Source: Karstenula rhodostoma CBS 690.94
Lineage: Eukaryota; Ascomycota; Dothideomycetes; Pleosporales; Didymosphaeriaceae
Direction: 5' to 3'
Length of the DNA stretch: 64,000 nucleotides
Assembly: GCA_010093485.1 (NCBI GenBank)
Contig: MU001505.1
Coordinates: forward strand, 523,375-587,374
The position numbers were made by a program, and so were the translations under genes. The notes under the pieces are model-generated. The model made no database searches. It saw only the letters and a list, made by a program, of their open reading frames with translations, and was not told the origin of the DNA. Below are positions 43,746 to 54,865 of this stretch, piece by piece; positions within the stretch are counted from its first letter, which is position 1, and each line of letters begins with the position of its first letter.

Positions 43746-46594
43746 CTACAGCCTCACGCTCGCCCCAATGCTTCCCCCCTTGTACCACACCGTCTCCTTC
43801 CACGCGCCGATGCGAATCCCCACGTCGGCAAACGCACTCAGCCGCAGCGTGCCCCCCAGCGCTTTGCGGATGGCATCGTACCCGACGCTGCCGATGCTCC
43901 AGTCGACGGGCAGCCGCGGCGTCTCGCTGAGCCCCGGGGGCACCGCGAACGGCAGCTCGTAGAGGATCTTGCCCGAGGGGTGGCCGTCGTAGAAGGCGGT
44001 GGCGTTGAGCGTGGTGATGTACATAGTGGTAGAGGAGAAGGGGGAGGCGAGGGTGAAGAGCGCGGTCGAGGTGATGAGGTGCATGGTAGCGGAGCGGATG
44101 AAGTGAGTTTTGCCGTCGTCCGGGGGATCGCCTTCGTCCGGGGGTAGTTGGTCGGGGTCTTTGGGGGTGGAGAGGTGCGGTGCGGCGAGGGTGATTGGGA
44201 ATTGGGCGAGGACGGCGCCGAGGGCGGGCTGGGATGGGATGGTGCCGTTGTGGGCTTGGAGGGTGAGGGAGACGTTGTAGCCTTGGTGTGTTAGTTTCAC
44301 GGTTGGGGAAGCGGGAGTGGAGGAGGCATACCGGAGATGTACTGCGAGAGGAGTTGTCTTCCGATTTCTTTCCCCTTCGCGCCGCTGTGTGTGTAGGGAT
44401 CCCAGACGGCAGTTACGGGGAGATTCGTGTTGTTTCCGGGGTGCACGTAGATATCTTTTGCCACGGCCTGTCCTACCACCGTCTTATTGACCAGGATGTT
44501 GATGTTGAAGTACGGCACGGTAGCCGAGTAATTTGTCGGGTTCGTAATATTCACATTCGCCTGGAGAGTGATGGATGTCCGTGAGGTGTTGATGATAGAA
44601 AGATTTCCGATTTTAGGAGCTAGGGCGCTGGTATTGTGAGCCCCTCCGCCGCCGTTGCCGTTTCCGTGTCCAATTGCTGGTAAGGGGTGTTAGCGGATGC
44701 CCCGGAGGGGTAGTTGACTTGGTGCACGAACTGGGTGGGTCACGAACGTTTGACCGGGACGACCCCTTCCGCGGGGATCTCCCGCACTGCAAATCCACCT
44801 ATGGGGGTGTCCACCTTGACGCTGACTGCGGCCTTGACCTTCATCAAGACGCCCTTGCTTCCGAAGATCAGCTCTTGCACGACTTCGCTGAACAGATCGT
44901 CGTCTTTGATGTTGATCGGAGCTTTCTGGATATCAGATTGCACCAACAGTGATGGACCGTCGCTTCCGTGGGCATCGATCCGGGTGGAGTTGGCGTCTTG
45001 CCATTTCTTCAGATCAAGTGTTCCGAGAAGCTTTCCGTGGTAAAATATGTCTGCATCGGCCTTGACACGGTTCACGTCCAAGGGAAAGTTCATCTCGTTA
45101 GGAATGTTGATGTCGACCTTTACTACAGCAGAGATCTTGGGGGCGGCCTCCGGAGTGCCAGGCTCGGCGAACGGGTCTGGGAGGTGGAAGTGAACATCGG
45201 CTAGGGAAAAGTTCTTAATTAATTTCCCCATCTCGTGGCCGGGTAGAGGAACAGGGACCGTAATATCTTTGAGAAGATCATGTGCCCAGGCAGGGGTGTC
45301 CGGGTCGGGGAAGTTGCAGCAGTTGACGTAGAGTTTGGCCTCTTGACCATGCATGTAGTTTCCAAGGAGGGCGTCAAGCGGCGATTTTGAAGAGCCCGGG
45401 CAGGTCTCGGTCAGAGCCTGTGATAGTGTCTCTACACGACCAGTAACATTGACCTCAACGTCATGCTTCGGTTCCACTTGAAGCTGCGCAGTCTCGGCGG
45501 TGCCAACCATAATGTGCCGATCCGACTCGAGACAGCCGTCGACGAGCACGTCTACAGCAACAGGGGGAATCGTGAGCTGGACGGGGAAGTCGTTGGTCAC
45601 CATAATGGAAACATCGGCACCCATGCCTTTGCGTCCTGGTCGTTGTTCTCGAAGATTAAGCTTTGTGATATTGTACCGAGGGACCGAAGGAAGCTTGTCT
45701 CCTGTAGACGAGGAACTATTAGCACACGTTTGCATCAGCTACGCCACGTCCCCAGTGGGTGTACGTACCCTGGAAGGTAAATGACTCCGAGATAGTCTGT
45801 GATCCAAGGCGGATGAGACCGGATCTCAAAGGAATGTCTGCCTTGCCCTTGAGACGGATCTGGCCCAACCGCCCATCCATCCAGTCGTTCGCAACGTTGC
45901 GAAGGTTGTCGAACCTGCCCGGCTCGAGGTGGGCGAAGAAGGATACGTGCGTGGTATGGCCGTTGCGGATGTTCACTTTGATACCGGGAACTCTGGCGGT
46001 GCCTACGCGCACCATGTCGTACTCGGGCAGGTAGACATCAACCTCGGTCGCACCCGTCTCGACCTCTCTTGCGATCCAGGTGCCGAGGCGGCCGAGGTTG
46101 CGCACGCTTTTCTTCTGCACCTTGCTCGCGTCCATGCTGAAGTCTCCCTCGACCTGCACCCGCACTCCCGTGTCCGTCAGCGAGTCCAGCGACAGCTTGG
46201 TGGGCTTGAAGTCGGCAGCCTGCAGAGCGTACTCTTCGATGCCTTCGGTCGCCAGGAATCCGAGCATGATGAGAGCCACGGCGATGAATAACACGACGAG
46301 CGCTACAATGCTGGGCCATCTCTTCTTCCAGAATGGCGTCTTGTCGTCTTTTCCACTCGTCGAGCCGCCGCTCAGCGACTGGAGCAACGACGTGGTGGCG
46401 GTTGCGTGTTCATCGTCGTCGTCTTCATGTTCGCTCTCATCCCCCTCCGGGCTTGCTAATAACGGCGAAACCTCATCTGGGTCTCTGTCTGTGTGCGAGC
46501 GAGCTGTGTGCGACGAACCGGACTTGTGGGAGGCCGGGCGCGAGCTGGCGCGGGTCGAGTCGCCCCAGGCGGTGCCGTAGTCGGGCGTGTCCAT
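43746..46594 (-). CDS. Tag1-like (YLR173W) vacuolar membrane protein, DUF3712/LEA-type
   Basis: Four exons (46594-45769, 45701-44748, 44676-44332, 44281-43746) give 886 residues. The N-terminal about 90 residues are acidic and Ser-rich and contain DEVSPLLASP, an EXXXLL-like sorting signal. One membrane helix follows (WPSIVALVVLFIAVALIMLG, about 93-113). The rest is a long luminal region with repeated beta-rich LEA2-like blocks: DFKPTKLSLDSLTDTGVRVQ, NIRNGHTTHVSFFAHLEPGR, NITNPTNYSATVPYFNINIL and the closing GGTLRLSAFADVGIRIGAWK. Yeast Tag1 has this build and acts on the vacuole in ending autophagy; filamentous-fungal relatives are often labelled 'pre-rRNA processing protein'. N-glycosylation sites are frequent in the luminal part. 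It is divergent from ornithine carbamoyltransferase. Confidence 0.85.
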
Positions 46595-46947
46595 GGTGGC
46601 GAGAGTGGTGGTCGCGATGCGCAGAGGCCTGCCGCTAGGTGAGGCGAGTCATGTGGGTTCGTAGGGGAGAGGGGAGAGGCGGCGGGCGTGTGTATCGGGC
46701 GTGGAGGGCTGCTGGTGCTTGTTGAGGCGTCATCATCAGCAGGGCTGTGAACTGGGAGGGCCGCGCCGAGACGCGCTAGCAGGGGCAGGTGGAAGCGGAC
46801 GATAACGAACCCCAGATTCGCGTGACGCATGCTAGCTCTGTATCAAAAAATTGTACACTGCAAGGGCGCGTGACTCAACGTTGGCTCCCCATCCTCTATA
46901 AAACTCCAATTGGGCCCGTTGATCCTGAGGCCATTCGTAGAGCCAGA
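46595..46947. promoter_or_regulatory. Shared divergent promoter, Tag1-like and OTC genes
   Basis: There are 353 bp between opposite starts. It contains the TGACTCA site listed separately near the OTC side and a GC-rich, CT-rich Tag1 side. Confidence 0.5.
46871..46877 (+). promoter_or_regulatory. Gcn4/Cpc1-type site TGACTCA
   Basis: A perfect TGACTCA lies 71-77 bases before the ornithine carbamoyltransferase start. This is the known binding site of the bZIP activator Gcn4 (Cpc1/CpcA in filamentous fungi), which raises arginine-pathway genes on amino-acid starvation. Position and gene function agree. It also lies in the Tag1-like promoter, about 280 bases from that start. Confidence 0.65.
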
Positions 46948-48095
46948 ATGCCTTCCTTTCGACCAGCAACGAGCGCCCTTCGGAGCTTGTCCAGGACGCA
47001 GCGCCGCGCCTATGCCAGCTCAAGCTCCCCAGCTGCTCCACTCACATCACCCTTTGCACCCCGACATCTCCTCTCCATAGCTGATCTCACCCCGGCCGAA
47101 CTCACCACGCTCGTCCGAAATGCTGGAAAGCACAAGACCGACATCAAGTCCGGCAATGGCTGGCCCCACCTCTCAAGTGCGCTCGCAGGCAAGACGGTTG
47201 CGATGACTTTCAGCAAGCGGAGCACGCGCACGAGGGTCTCGACCGAGGGCGCCATCGCAGCATTCGGAGGAAGCCCCATGTTCCTGGGCAAGGAAGACAT
47301 CCAACTGGGCGTATGCTTTCCCCTTCCTCACCGTTGCAAGGTGCAATCACTGATGCTGGTCAGGTCAACGAATCCCTCTACGACACCTCTCTCGTCCTCT
47401 CCAGCATGACCGCCGCCATCGTCGCCCGCGTCGGCCCCCACTCCGACGTCGCCGACCTCGCAAAGCACTCATCCGTCCCCGTCATCAACGCCCTCTCCGA
47501 CCTGTACCACCCCATGCAGATCATTGCCGACTTCCTCACCATCACCGAAATAAACCCCTCCACCTCAACCACCTCGCTGGGCCTCGAGGGCATGAAGATC
47601 GCGTGGGTCGGCGACGCAAACAACGTGCTCTTCGACCTCGCCATCGGCGCTGTGAAACTCGGTGTCGACATCACCGTTGCGACGCCCAAGGGCTACGAGA
47701 TCCCCAACGCGATGCGCAGCGTCATTGAGCAGGCCGCAGCCACCGCACCCCAGGGCAAAGCCGGAAAGCTGATTGAGACGACGGTGCCAGAGGAGGCCGT
47801 CAAGGGTGCCGACATCCTCGTGACAGACACTTGGGTGTCGATGGGCCAGGAGGAGGAGACGGCGAAGAGGCTGAAGGCCTTCGAGGGTTTCCAGATCACA
47901 TCCGAGCTTGCGCAACGGGGCGGAGCGAAGGACAGCTGGTCGTTCATGCACTGCTTGCCCCGGCATCCGGAGGAGGTCAGCGACGAGGTCTTCTACGGCC
48001 CGCGCTCGGTGGTGTTTAGGGAGGCGGAGAACAGGCTGTGGAGTGCCGTCTCTGTGCTGGAGTCGTTTGTCGTGAACAAGGGGAAGATACAGTGA
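46948..48095 (+). CDS. Ornithine carbamoyltransferase, mitochondrial
   Basis: Two exons (46948-47310 and 47364-48095) with a 53-nt intron give 364 residues. The enzyme joins carbamoyl phosphate and ornithine to citrulline in arginine synthesis. The motifs are intact: SKRSTRTRVSTEGA (STRTR at 92-96, carbamoyl phosphate), LYHPMQIIADF (HPxQ at 170-173), and MHCLPRHPEEV (HCLP at 317-320, ornithine/catalytic Cys). The N-terminus MPSFRPATSALRSLSRTQRR is a basic, Ser-rich mitochondrial presequence of about 20-30 residues. The intron splits the protein after KEDIQLG at phase 0. The gene corresponds to ARG3 of yeast and argB of Aspergillus. A Gcn4/Cpc1 site lies just upstream. Confidence 0.95.
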
Positions 48096-49009
48096 AGCCC
48101 GCGGCAAAATCTAATCATAAACGTTCCCATGGTAGAAGATACCTTAGGGGTTATGCAAAACATGTCTTGGCCTCTGTTTGAGTGAGCGAGAGTAGACTCA
48201 GCATGGCACCCGATGCCCACCTCAGAAGCTCGCGTGCCAGCTAAAGCGTCTACTCTATAACTAGTCATCGCGTTTTGCGAGCTACACACGAGCATCCAAC
48301 GAACTCCAGCCTCGCAACACGCCTACCCTACCTTGTAAAAGCCCACGCAGACAACCACCACCACATTACCCTCCCATCCGAAAGCTCACAAATATCCCAC
48401 CCACAAATCACATCAAATTCCAACCACCCCGCCCGCGCCTTCCCTTTCCGCCGCCCATTGTTTACCCACCTGCCTTCACTTCCCACCACCCACTCCCTTC
48501 ACTCACCCTCACTCACCCACCCCCGCCCTCCACCCTCTACTATCCTACACACAGTCCTCCCAATCTAGCACACTATACTATACACCTATATAACCTCATT
48601 AATCCAAAACATTTCCACCTTCGAACCGACCACAGAGAGGCTGGCACAGTGGTGTGAAACCCAACGCGGCCTACCCTCGTTGAAGTGGCGCCGGTTCGAA
48701 GCCGAATCACAACAAAAACAGTTATGTTCTTTGAGCCGGGGCCCACAAGGGTGAAATGGCCTTTAGTTTTGCTGTTTTTTTGGGCTCGGGGTAGGGGGAA
48801 TGGTTGCGTGTGTGGAGGAATTTTTTTTTGGGGGGAAGATTTGGATGTATGTGGTGTTGTGTTTGAGGGGGAGGGTTTGTGAGGTTGGTTTTGGGGTTTG
48901 TATATATGCTTGCGCTATGAAGTTGGATGTACCGCGCAATATATACAACTCACTCGCTCACTCACTCACTCACTCACTCACTCACTCACTCACTCACTCA
49001 CTCACTCAC
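48096..49009. other. Convergent intergenic region with microsatellite
   Basis: It holds the 3' flanks of OTC and the AFG1-like gene. The segment 48300-48570 is very C/A-rich. A tRNA-like pair of A-box and B-box matches at 48642-48652 and 48693-48703 does not fold and was rejected. An (ACTC)n array fills the right end. Confidence 0.5.
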
Positions 49010-49013
49010 TCAC
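48948..49013. repeat. (ACTC)n microsatellite overlapping a stop codon
   Basis: About 16 tetranucleotide units with one early interruption (CGCT near 48955). On the minus strand it reads (GTGA)n. Its first bases form the TGA stop (49012-49010) of the AFG1-like gene, so the array is the start of that gene's 3' untranslated region. Confidence 0.9.
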
Positions 49014-51174
49014 CGCTTTCCTCCGCCTCCGCCTCCGCCTCCGCCTTCACCCTCCCTCTTCCGCTCCCTCAATCCCTCAACGCCCTTGCCCCACGCCCCG
49101 GCTCGCTTCCCCCACCTTATCATCCCCCAAGCGTGCGTCCACGCAATCTTCGGCGGCGCATCCTCACTCGTGCGAAACGGGCTCGCGCCGTGAGGGAACA
49201 TTTCCTCCGGGGCACCAGTCCCCTCTTGAGCAACCTTCGCAGGCGCAGGCGCCCCGCGAGCCACCTCCCAATGCCGCGACTCACTCGGCAGCGGCCGCCA
49301 GAGACCCTCCTTCGCCCACCACGCCCCAGAGCACATCTCCCAGATGCGGCTCTCAGCGCGCTTGACGGCGAAGCGCTCGTCTTCGCCCGTCAGCCCGCCG
49401 ATATTGGCAAAGTCGGGAGGCGCACTGCTCCCCGTGCGGCGCTCGTCCGTGTAAGAGGAGCCCGGGCGGCGGAACCGGTTTGGCGGGTCGTCTTCCAGAC
49501 TGTCCATGGGCAGCGAGGCAGAGGGGTTGTACGAGGAGATGTTGGGCCGGAACGGGCTGGTGAGGTCCTGGTGGATCTCGGAGTATGTTTCGGGGTGGAC
49601 TGCGTCGTCGACGGTTTCTTGCGCTGAGGTTAGCGACGAGGTGGAGGTGGGGAAGAAGAGGTCGTCGGGTGCTGCGGCGGCGGTGATGACGAGGCGGCAG
49701 CGCGCCTCGTACATGGCGTCTAGGAGGGTGATGAAGCGGCGGGCCTCGTTCTTCTGCAGGAGGGTGAGGATGGGGACAGAGGTTATGATGATGGTGGGGT
49801 AGGTTGAGGCGAGGGTGATGAAGTCTGCGGGGCCTAGCGAAGCGCCGCAGATTTGGTCGAAGGTGAAGAGGGCGACGCCGTCATGCTGCAGAGGGATGAT
49901 TAGAGGTCGGCCGTATACTCTCAAGGCGAAAGACGTCCACGGTATTCGTTGGGAGGTCGGTATGGATGTTGCAGTATGAGCGATTGCAGTTAGAGATTGA
50001 CGATATGAGCCGACCTCAGCTTCTGCGGAGGTGGGGGAAGGTGTGAGGAGGTAGTGTTTCGGCATTGTAACCTCAGTGTCTGATGTTGTAGAGGGGTCGT
50101 CTGTGTCGGTGATGGCGCTTTGTTGGCCCGGTCCCTGTGTGTCGCTCTGTATCGCAGTATCAGGGGTAGTTTCTGTAGACCGGACAGAAGATCCTTCCAT
50201 TCCCGCCACCCGTCGGTAGTCTTTCTTGCCCTCCATTTCCCAAACCTCACACCTCGTCCGCAAGACCTCCAAGAACTGTGCGAATTCCCCTTTCTGCCCC
50301 GGTCCGTCGTCTTTGCCCACCACGCCCGGCATGCCCAACCGCCAACCCAAGCGACTCAATCTTGAAACTGGCCTCGCGAATTCCATTCCTGCAGCCTTGG
50401 CCAGTTCTTCTGGCATGCGGTTGCTTGTCGCTATGAGCACGCCACCAAGCTGGAAGAAACTAGTCATCAGATTTGATAGAATCTTAGCCGCTGCGCGGTC
50501 AGGGAGCTGAAACTCGTCGAGGAAGAGAATGGGCGATTTCTCGATGAGATCGCGAGCCAGCCACAACAAGCTATACTCATCTCGAGTGACACCGTCCAGC
50601 CCCGAAGAAGTTCTTGTCAGACGAAGTTTCTCGAGGCGCGAGAAAGTTTCCAGCATGAACGTATTGAAGTGCCATCTTCTTTTCTTGCGGCTGGGCAAAG
50701 AGTCGGCAAAAAGATCGATCAGCATGGATTTCCCCGTCCCGACTTCGCCGTGCAGCATCAAGCCTTTCGGGCTCTGAAGTGACATAGCAGCTTCATGGCT
50801 TGTAAGTGTGCGCGTTAAAGCGAGGGAATCCCTTTTTTGTTTCTGCGCGAGGAGAGACGTCCATATTCCTCTTGTGCCAATTTGTGTACGCTCAGAAGGG
50901 TCCTTTTGACTAACACCAACAGCACGACTCAATTGTTTTAGGCGAACCGAGTATTCGACGCTAGGTTCATAGTCTATGAGATTATCATAAAGCTTTTGGA
51001 GATGTAGGGCTGAATGAGCATGTTAGGATAACTCTTGGCACGTTAGGTGTTGATGTCATGTACTGTACCGAGGCGATGCTGTGCCGGGTCAGGCTGGATG
51101 CGGTTGGTGGCTATGAGACTCCTGTATAGTACCAGAGGATTGGTGATCGTGAGGCCTGAAGCTCTGGGTGGCAT
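49010..51174 (-). CDS. AFG1-like mitochondrial ATPase (LACE1 family)
   Basis: Two exons (51174-51069 and 51009-49010) give 701 residues. The AFG1 order is clear: TITNPLVLYRSLIATNRIQPD at the N-terminus, YDNLIDYEPSVEYS, Walker A GEVGTGKS (about 123-130) within KGLMLHGEVGTGKSMLIDLF, and Walker B ILFLDEFQLPD (about 196-205). GGVLIATSNRMPEEL and the C-terminal YGRPLIIPLQHDGVALFTFD block follow. Yeast Afg1 and human LACE1/AFG1L act in mitochondrial inner-membrane protein quality control. A typical presequence is not obvious before MPPRASGLTI, the first in-frame methionine. The protein is longer than usual (human about 480). The extra is a low-complexity insert at about 330-400 and a C-terminal tail ending in a Gly run coded by GGC/GGA hexamers beside the microsatellite. 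Confidence 0.9.
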
Positions 51175-51443
51175 TTGGAGCTTGAAGGGTAGAGATAGGA
51201 TGCATGGGTTAGAGACCGAGGGTGGTCGTTCGTGAGATCGACACTAAGCTACATTTGTTTCAACACTAGATCCGAGGATCGGCCGGTCAAGGGAGGGCAG
51301 CAAACAACATCCATCAAAGATGTGGGTTACGAGTGGGAGAATGACAATGCGGAATCGAAGTCGTGAATAGTTGTTGAAAGGTATACTGTACTGAACGCCT
51401 GAAAATGCAGCAGCTCTTTGCGTTGCCGGTATGACTCCGCAGG

Positions 51444-52079
51444 TTATATAACGTTCACGCCTGGCGCCCATGCGTCACCTATCCGCTTGATCTCCTGGAT
51501 GAACTTCCTGCTAGTGATCTGAGTCGAGCCATATCTTTGCTCGCCGTTTGGCGCGATTGGTGAATGCTCATCCGGGGTGTAGAATGGATTGCGCAACAGC
51601 ATGATGTATGCTGTCTGCAACGCTCTGAAAGCCTGATATTGTCAGAATTAATTTGGGTTTGGCATAGACTTGCTCGTACTGGCTTAAGATCCGCATCTCG
51701 TAGCCCGACTGCTGCCGAGGATTTGGTATCTAGAGGGTTCGCTGGCCGCCCCTCCATGTCCACGACCACGACGAACTTCACGCCGGTGTTGGTCAGCCAG
51801 CCGTACATGGCCAACCGCTCGTCAACGGCTTGGAGAAGTCCAAAGTCCTGATCCACGGTCTTGTGGGGCAGGCGAGCTTCGAAGATGTCCAGACAGGATG
51901 AGAGGAGGAACTGGTATTCCAAAGGTGCTCGCTCCTCGGCTGGAAACAACGAGATGTGAAGAGGGTTGTTCTGCATAACATTAGGAGTGTTCTGCAATGG
52001 TTTTCTGTAACAAAGTATGCTTGCTCACGTGTCTCCCAATGACCCCGATGCACGCTATTGAAGGCGCCCGGTTTGACAT
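51444..52079 (-). CDS. TRAPP complex subunit TRAPPC2L/Tca17
   Basis: Three exons (52079-52029, 51970-51680, 51632-51444) give 176 residues with all junctions at phase 0. The protein is a sedlin-fold longin: MSNRAPSIACIGVIGRHNNP, then LHISLFPAEERAPLEYQFLL, FEARLPHKTVDQDFGLLQAV, ERLAMYGWLTNTGVKFVVVV, and the last exon FRALQTAYIMLLRNPFYTPD with KRIGDAWAPG at the end. These are TRAPPC2L marks. In yeast, Tca17 associates with TRAPP complexes that activate Rab GTPases in Golgi and autophagy traffic. The stop lies 270 bp upstream of the AFG1-like start on the same strand, so the two genes are in tandem. Confidence 0.92.
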
Positions 52080-52404
52080 GTTGATTGCTGGGAGGTATAG
52101 ACGACTTGCTCCCGTTCAAGAGCTAGCAAGTGTCGAGGTGGACTACGGCTGCTGCAACGTATAGAGGGATGAAGTCGCCGACAGTGTCCGAAAGGGCGAT
52201 GGGAAAGGTATAGGTACTGGTTCGCGCGAGGGCAGCGACCAACCAGCGTCCGCCTGATTCGGCAAGCTACTTCGTAATCGGCAGCGCTTGGCGCCCCAGC
52301 TCGTGGATTTCCGTCACCATTGCAGACGTCCCTCGGCCATCGCCACCACGTCCGCCTGCTCTCCACTCCTTCCCCGGGCCCTTTCCTTTGTTGCGACACC
52401 CACC
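52080..52404. promoter_or_regulatory. Shared divergent promoter, TRAPPC2L and NDUFS7 genes
   Basis: There are 325 bp between opposite starts. No gene is seen. It is GC-rich near the NDUFS7 side. Confidence 0.5.
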
Positions 52405-53245
52405 ATGTTGTCGTCTACGAGGTCTGCCGCCTCAATGGCTCTACGAGGTGCGTCCCGCCACGGCCGAAGCACGCCGCCCGCCAGGAGCTAACGCTGCCGA
52501 CAGCCAAACCCACGAGTGCGCTGCTGCTGCCCTACCGCGCCGGGAGCGTCGCCTTCCTCTCGAGCACCTCGTCGAACAATGCGACCACGCTGAAGCCCGG
52601 GCTCGTGTCTGGCGCGCCCGGAACACCGCCCCCGATGAAGCAGGCACGGGCGGAAGTGCCGCTGCCGAGCCAGGAAGGAAAGAAGGGCGCCATGCAATAC
52701 GCGCTGTACGTGGGCTCTTTCCCGCCAGCCCCCGACGCAGTTTGGAGGCGCGGCGGGTTATGGCGCGCTGGCGAGCACAACTAACACGAGACAGCACCAC
52801 ACTCGACCAGATTGCCAACTGGGCGCGACAGAGCTCGTTGTGGCCCATGACCTTCGGTCTTGCCTGCTGCGCCGTCGAGATGATGCACTTGTCCGCGCCC
52901 CGCTACGATCAGGATCGTCTCGGTATCATTTTCCGTGCCTCGCCTCGCCAGTCCGATGTCATGATTGTCGCCGGAACCCTCACCAACAAGATGGCCCCCG
53001 CTCTGCGACAAGTCTACGACCAGATGCCCGAACCGCGATGGGTCATCTCCATGGGTAGCTGCGCCAACGGAGGAGGTTACTACCACTACAGCTACTCGGT
53101 CACAAGAGGGTGCGACAGGATCGTGCCCGTGGATATCTACGTCCCTGGATGCCCGCCCACGGCAGAAGCCCTGATGTACGGCATTTTCCAGCTGCAGAAG
53201 AAGATGAGGCACACCAAGATTACCAGAATCTGGTACAGGAAGTGA
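52405..53245 (+). CDS. Complex I iron-sulfur subunit NDUFS7/PSST
   Basis: Three exons (52405-52447, 52504-52705, 52795-53245) give 231 residues. The subunit carries iron-sulfur cluster N2 in the peripheral arm, next to the ubiquinone site. The four ligands are visible: adjacent Cys106 and Cys107 in [10 protein letters not shown], Cys171 in MGSCANGGG, and Cys201 in [11 protein letters not shown]. The N-terminus ([15 protein letters not shown]) is a mitochondrial presequence, followed by a variable Ala/Pro/Ser stretch. The core from [20 protein letters not shown] to the C-terminal KITRIWYRK is near-invariant. The first exon has only 14 complete codons. It is the third mitochondrial gene within 7 kb, after OTC and AFG1. 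Confidence 0.95.
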
Positions 53246-53411
53246 GGGCGCTGTCGTTTTCTATTTTCTTACTGTCATGTTCCTGCGATAGCTTGCGCGT
53301 GGGCATTAGAAGAGCTCACTACTGTACAAAATGAACACTACATGACCAATCGTGCAGCAAAGACACTATACATCTATTTGCAACTGTTTCTGCTTCGAGA
53401 TGGCATCCCTA

Positions 53412-54004
53412 CTACTTCGGACAGACCCTATCAACCGCCAGATTCGCGCAGTCGTGCCCCCCATGCTGCCAACACTCGCTATCATACCTGTTGATAAACC
53501 CGAAGATACTGTAAAAACACTGCTCGATGTACGTCGTCTCGTACTTGCACAGATCCAGACACCTCGGGCAGTACTCCTTGTAGGAGCCCTGTGCCTGGCA
53601 GATCGCAAGCAGGGTCGCCGGGTCCGTGGTAGGACCGGTCGGCCCCGGTGCGGCGGAACTCGTCGTGGGCGTTGGCGTGGGGTCGGGGATGCTCCAGTTC
53701 TTCTCGATGCAGTACGAGTTACCGACGGTGAGGTTGCAGCCAGCGGCTTGAGTTGGGTTCTGAGGGTGGTTAGTATTTTGATAAAGGAACACTTGAGGGG
53801 GGCGAGTGGACTTACGTAGGCGTTGAATTGGTCGAGGGTCAGGCCGTATCCCTGCTCGATCAATTCGGCGCAGGTGGAGGTTGCGGTGGCTACGGCCCAC
53901 AGGGTGCAGTCTTCGATGGTATCTGGGGCTGTGGTGGTGGGCGGGTCGACGGTGTAGGCGGCGCTGAGGAGCGGGAGCATGGCGAGGGCGAAGGGGTACT
54001 TCAT
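53412..54004 (-). CDS. Secreted LysM-domain protein with Cys-rich tail
   Basis: Two exons (54004-53816 and 53759-53412) give 178 residues. A signal peptide (MKYPFALAMLPLLSAAYT) leads to a short Thr/Pro segment. One fungal-type LysM module follows: DCTLWAVATATSTCAELIEQ, then GYGLTLDQFNAYNPTQAAGC and NLTVGNSYC, completed across the splice. LysM modules bind chitin or related N-acetylglucosamine polymers. A Thr/Pro linker follows. The C-terminal 60 residues hold eight cysteines (QGSYKEYCPRCLDLCKYETT ... VCPK) with no family I recognise. A chitin-shielding or chitin-masking effector role is known for some LysM proteins; here it is only a possibility. A TATATAAAG box lies about 90 bp upstream (54092-54100 on the plus strand). 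Confidence 0.87.
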
Positions 54005-54865
54005 GGTGAGGATGTCGCGGTGGCAGGGGAATAGTCGATTGGCAGTGGTTTCAACAACGCACGAGGGAAGCACGGTGGGATATGGAATCGCGCTTTATAT
54101 ATCTCCGCAACCACGCTGTGCAGAAGTCAACATGACAGGGAGAGTCGACCAATCGCACTGACGGCAGGCACCAAGGCAAACAAGGATTCTCGTATCAACA
54201 CGACGGAGTACCGCAGGGAAGGAATCTTTTGTAAAAAAGAACCCTGCAGAGAGTGTCCCTAGGCCCAGAGGGTACGAGGTTTAGGGGCGGATTGAGGCGG
54301 ACGTTACTGGATGAGGAAACCGGCAGCCTGGAAGGAAGAGGTGGGAGATTGATCTGGGCCTCTCGGCGCGTGATGTACCTTCCTGCCTTGGGGAAAGTCT
54401 GAATTCGAACTTGCTTTGTAGTGCTCCTACAGCTCTCCTGTCTCTATCTTCTGGGCTGGTTGGTGCGATGATACAAACAACGCTTTCTACGCTGTTTTCG
54501 CCCCCACGTTAAGTCGGCTTTGATACACCCACTGCCAAATATCCAGCAGAGACTGAGTTACAGCTTCACGACAATGAAAAAGACTGCGGAAGTAGTATAT
54601 TTACTATCCTGATCAAGCGGAACGATTCCCCACCAGAAGAGGAGTAACAACGTCGTGTCAGTTTATGTTACGTGCGTGCGTACTGCACGACGAAAGCTCG
54701 CACTAAGGAAAACATCACGTAGATTGGAGAAAGAAATTGGAGATTCTGTTGACATTCATGAATCATTACCGATATCTAAGTATCGTACAAGCCAACCGTC
54801 CTATTAAACCATTACCAGATGCAAGCGTCCCTTCCTCTATCTTCCTCCACTGTATACCCGTTCAG
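54005..54865. other. Intergenic, no gene recognised
   Basis: This spans the promoter of the LysM gene and the 3' flank of the Hsp20 gene. No coding or RNA gene is seen. Confidence 0.5.

Noticed and set aside
48635..48712. tRNA-like region: A-box TGGCACAGTGG and B-box GGTTCGAAGCC with near-tRNA spacing
   Set aside because: Acceptor arms do not pair, the T stem has only three of five pairs, and no T-run follows directly. Chance match or dead tRNA.
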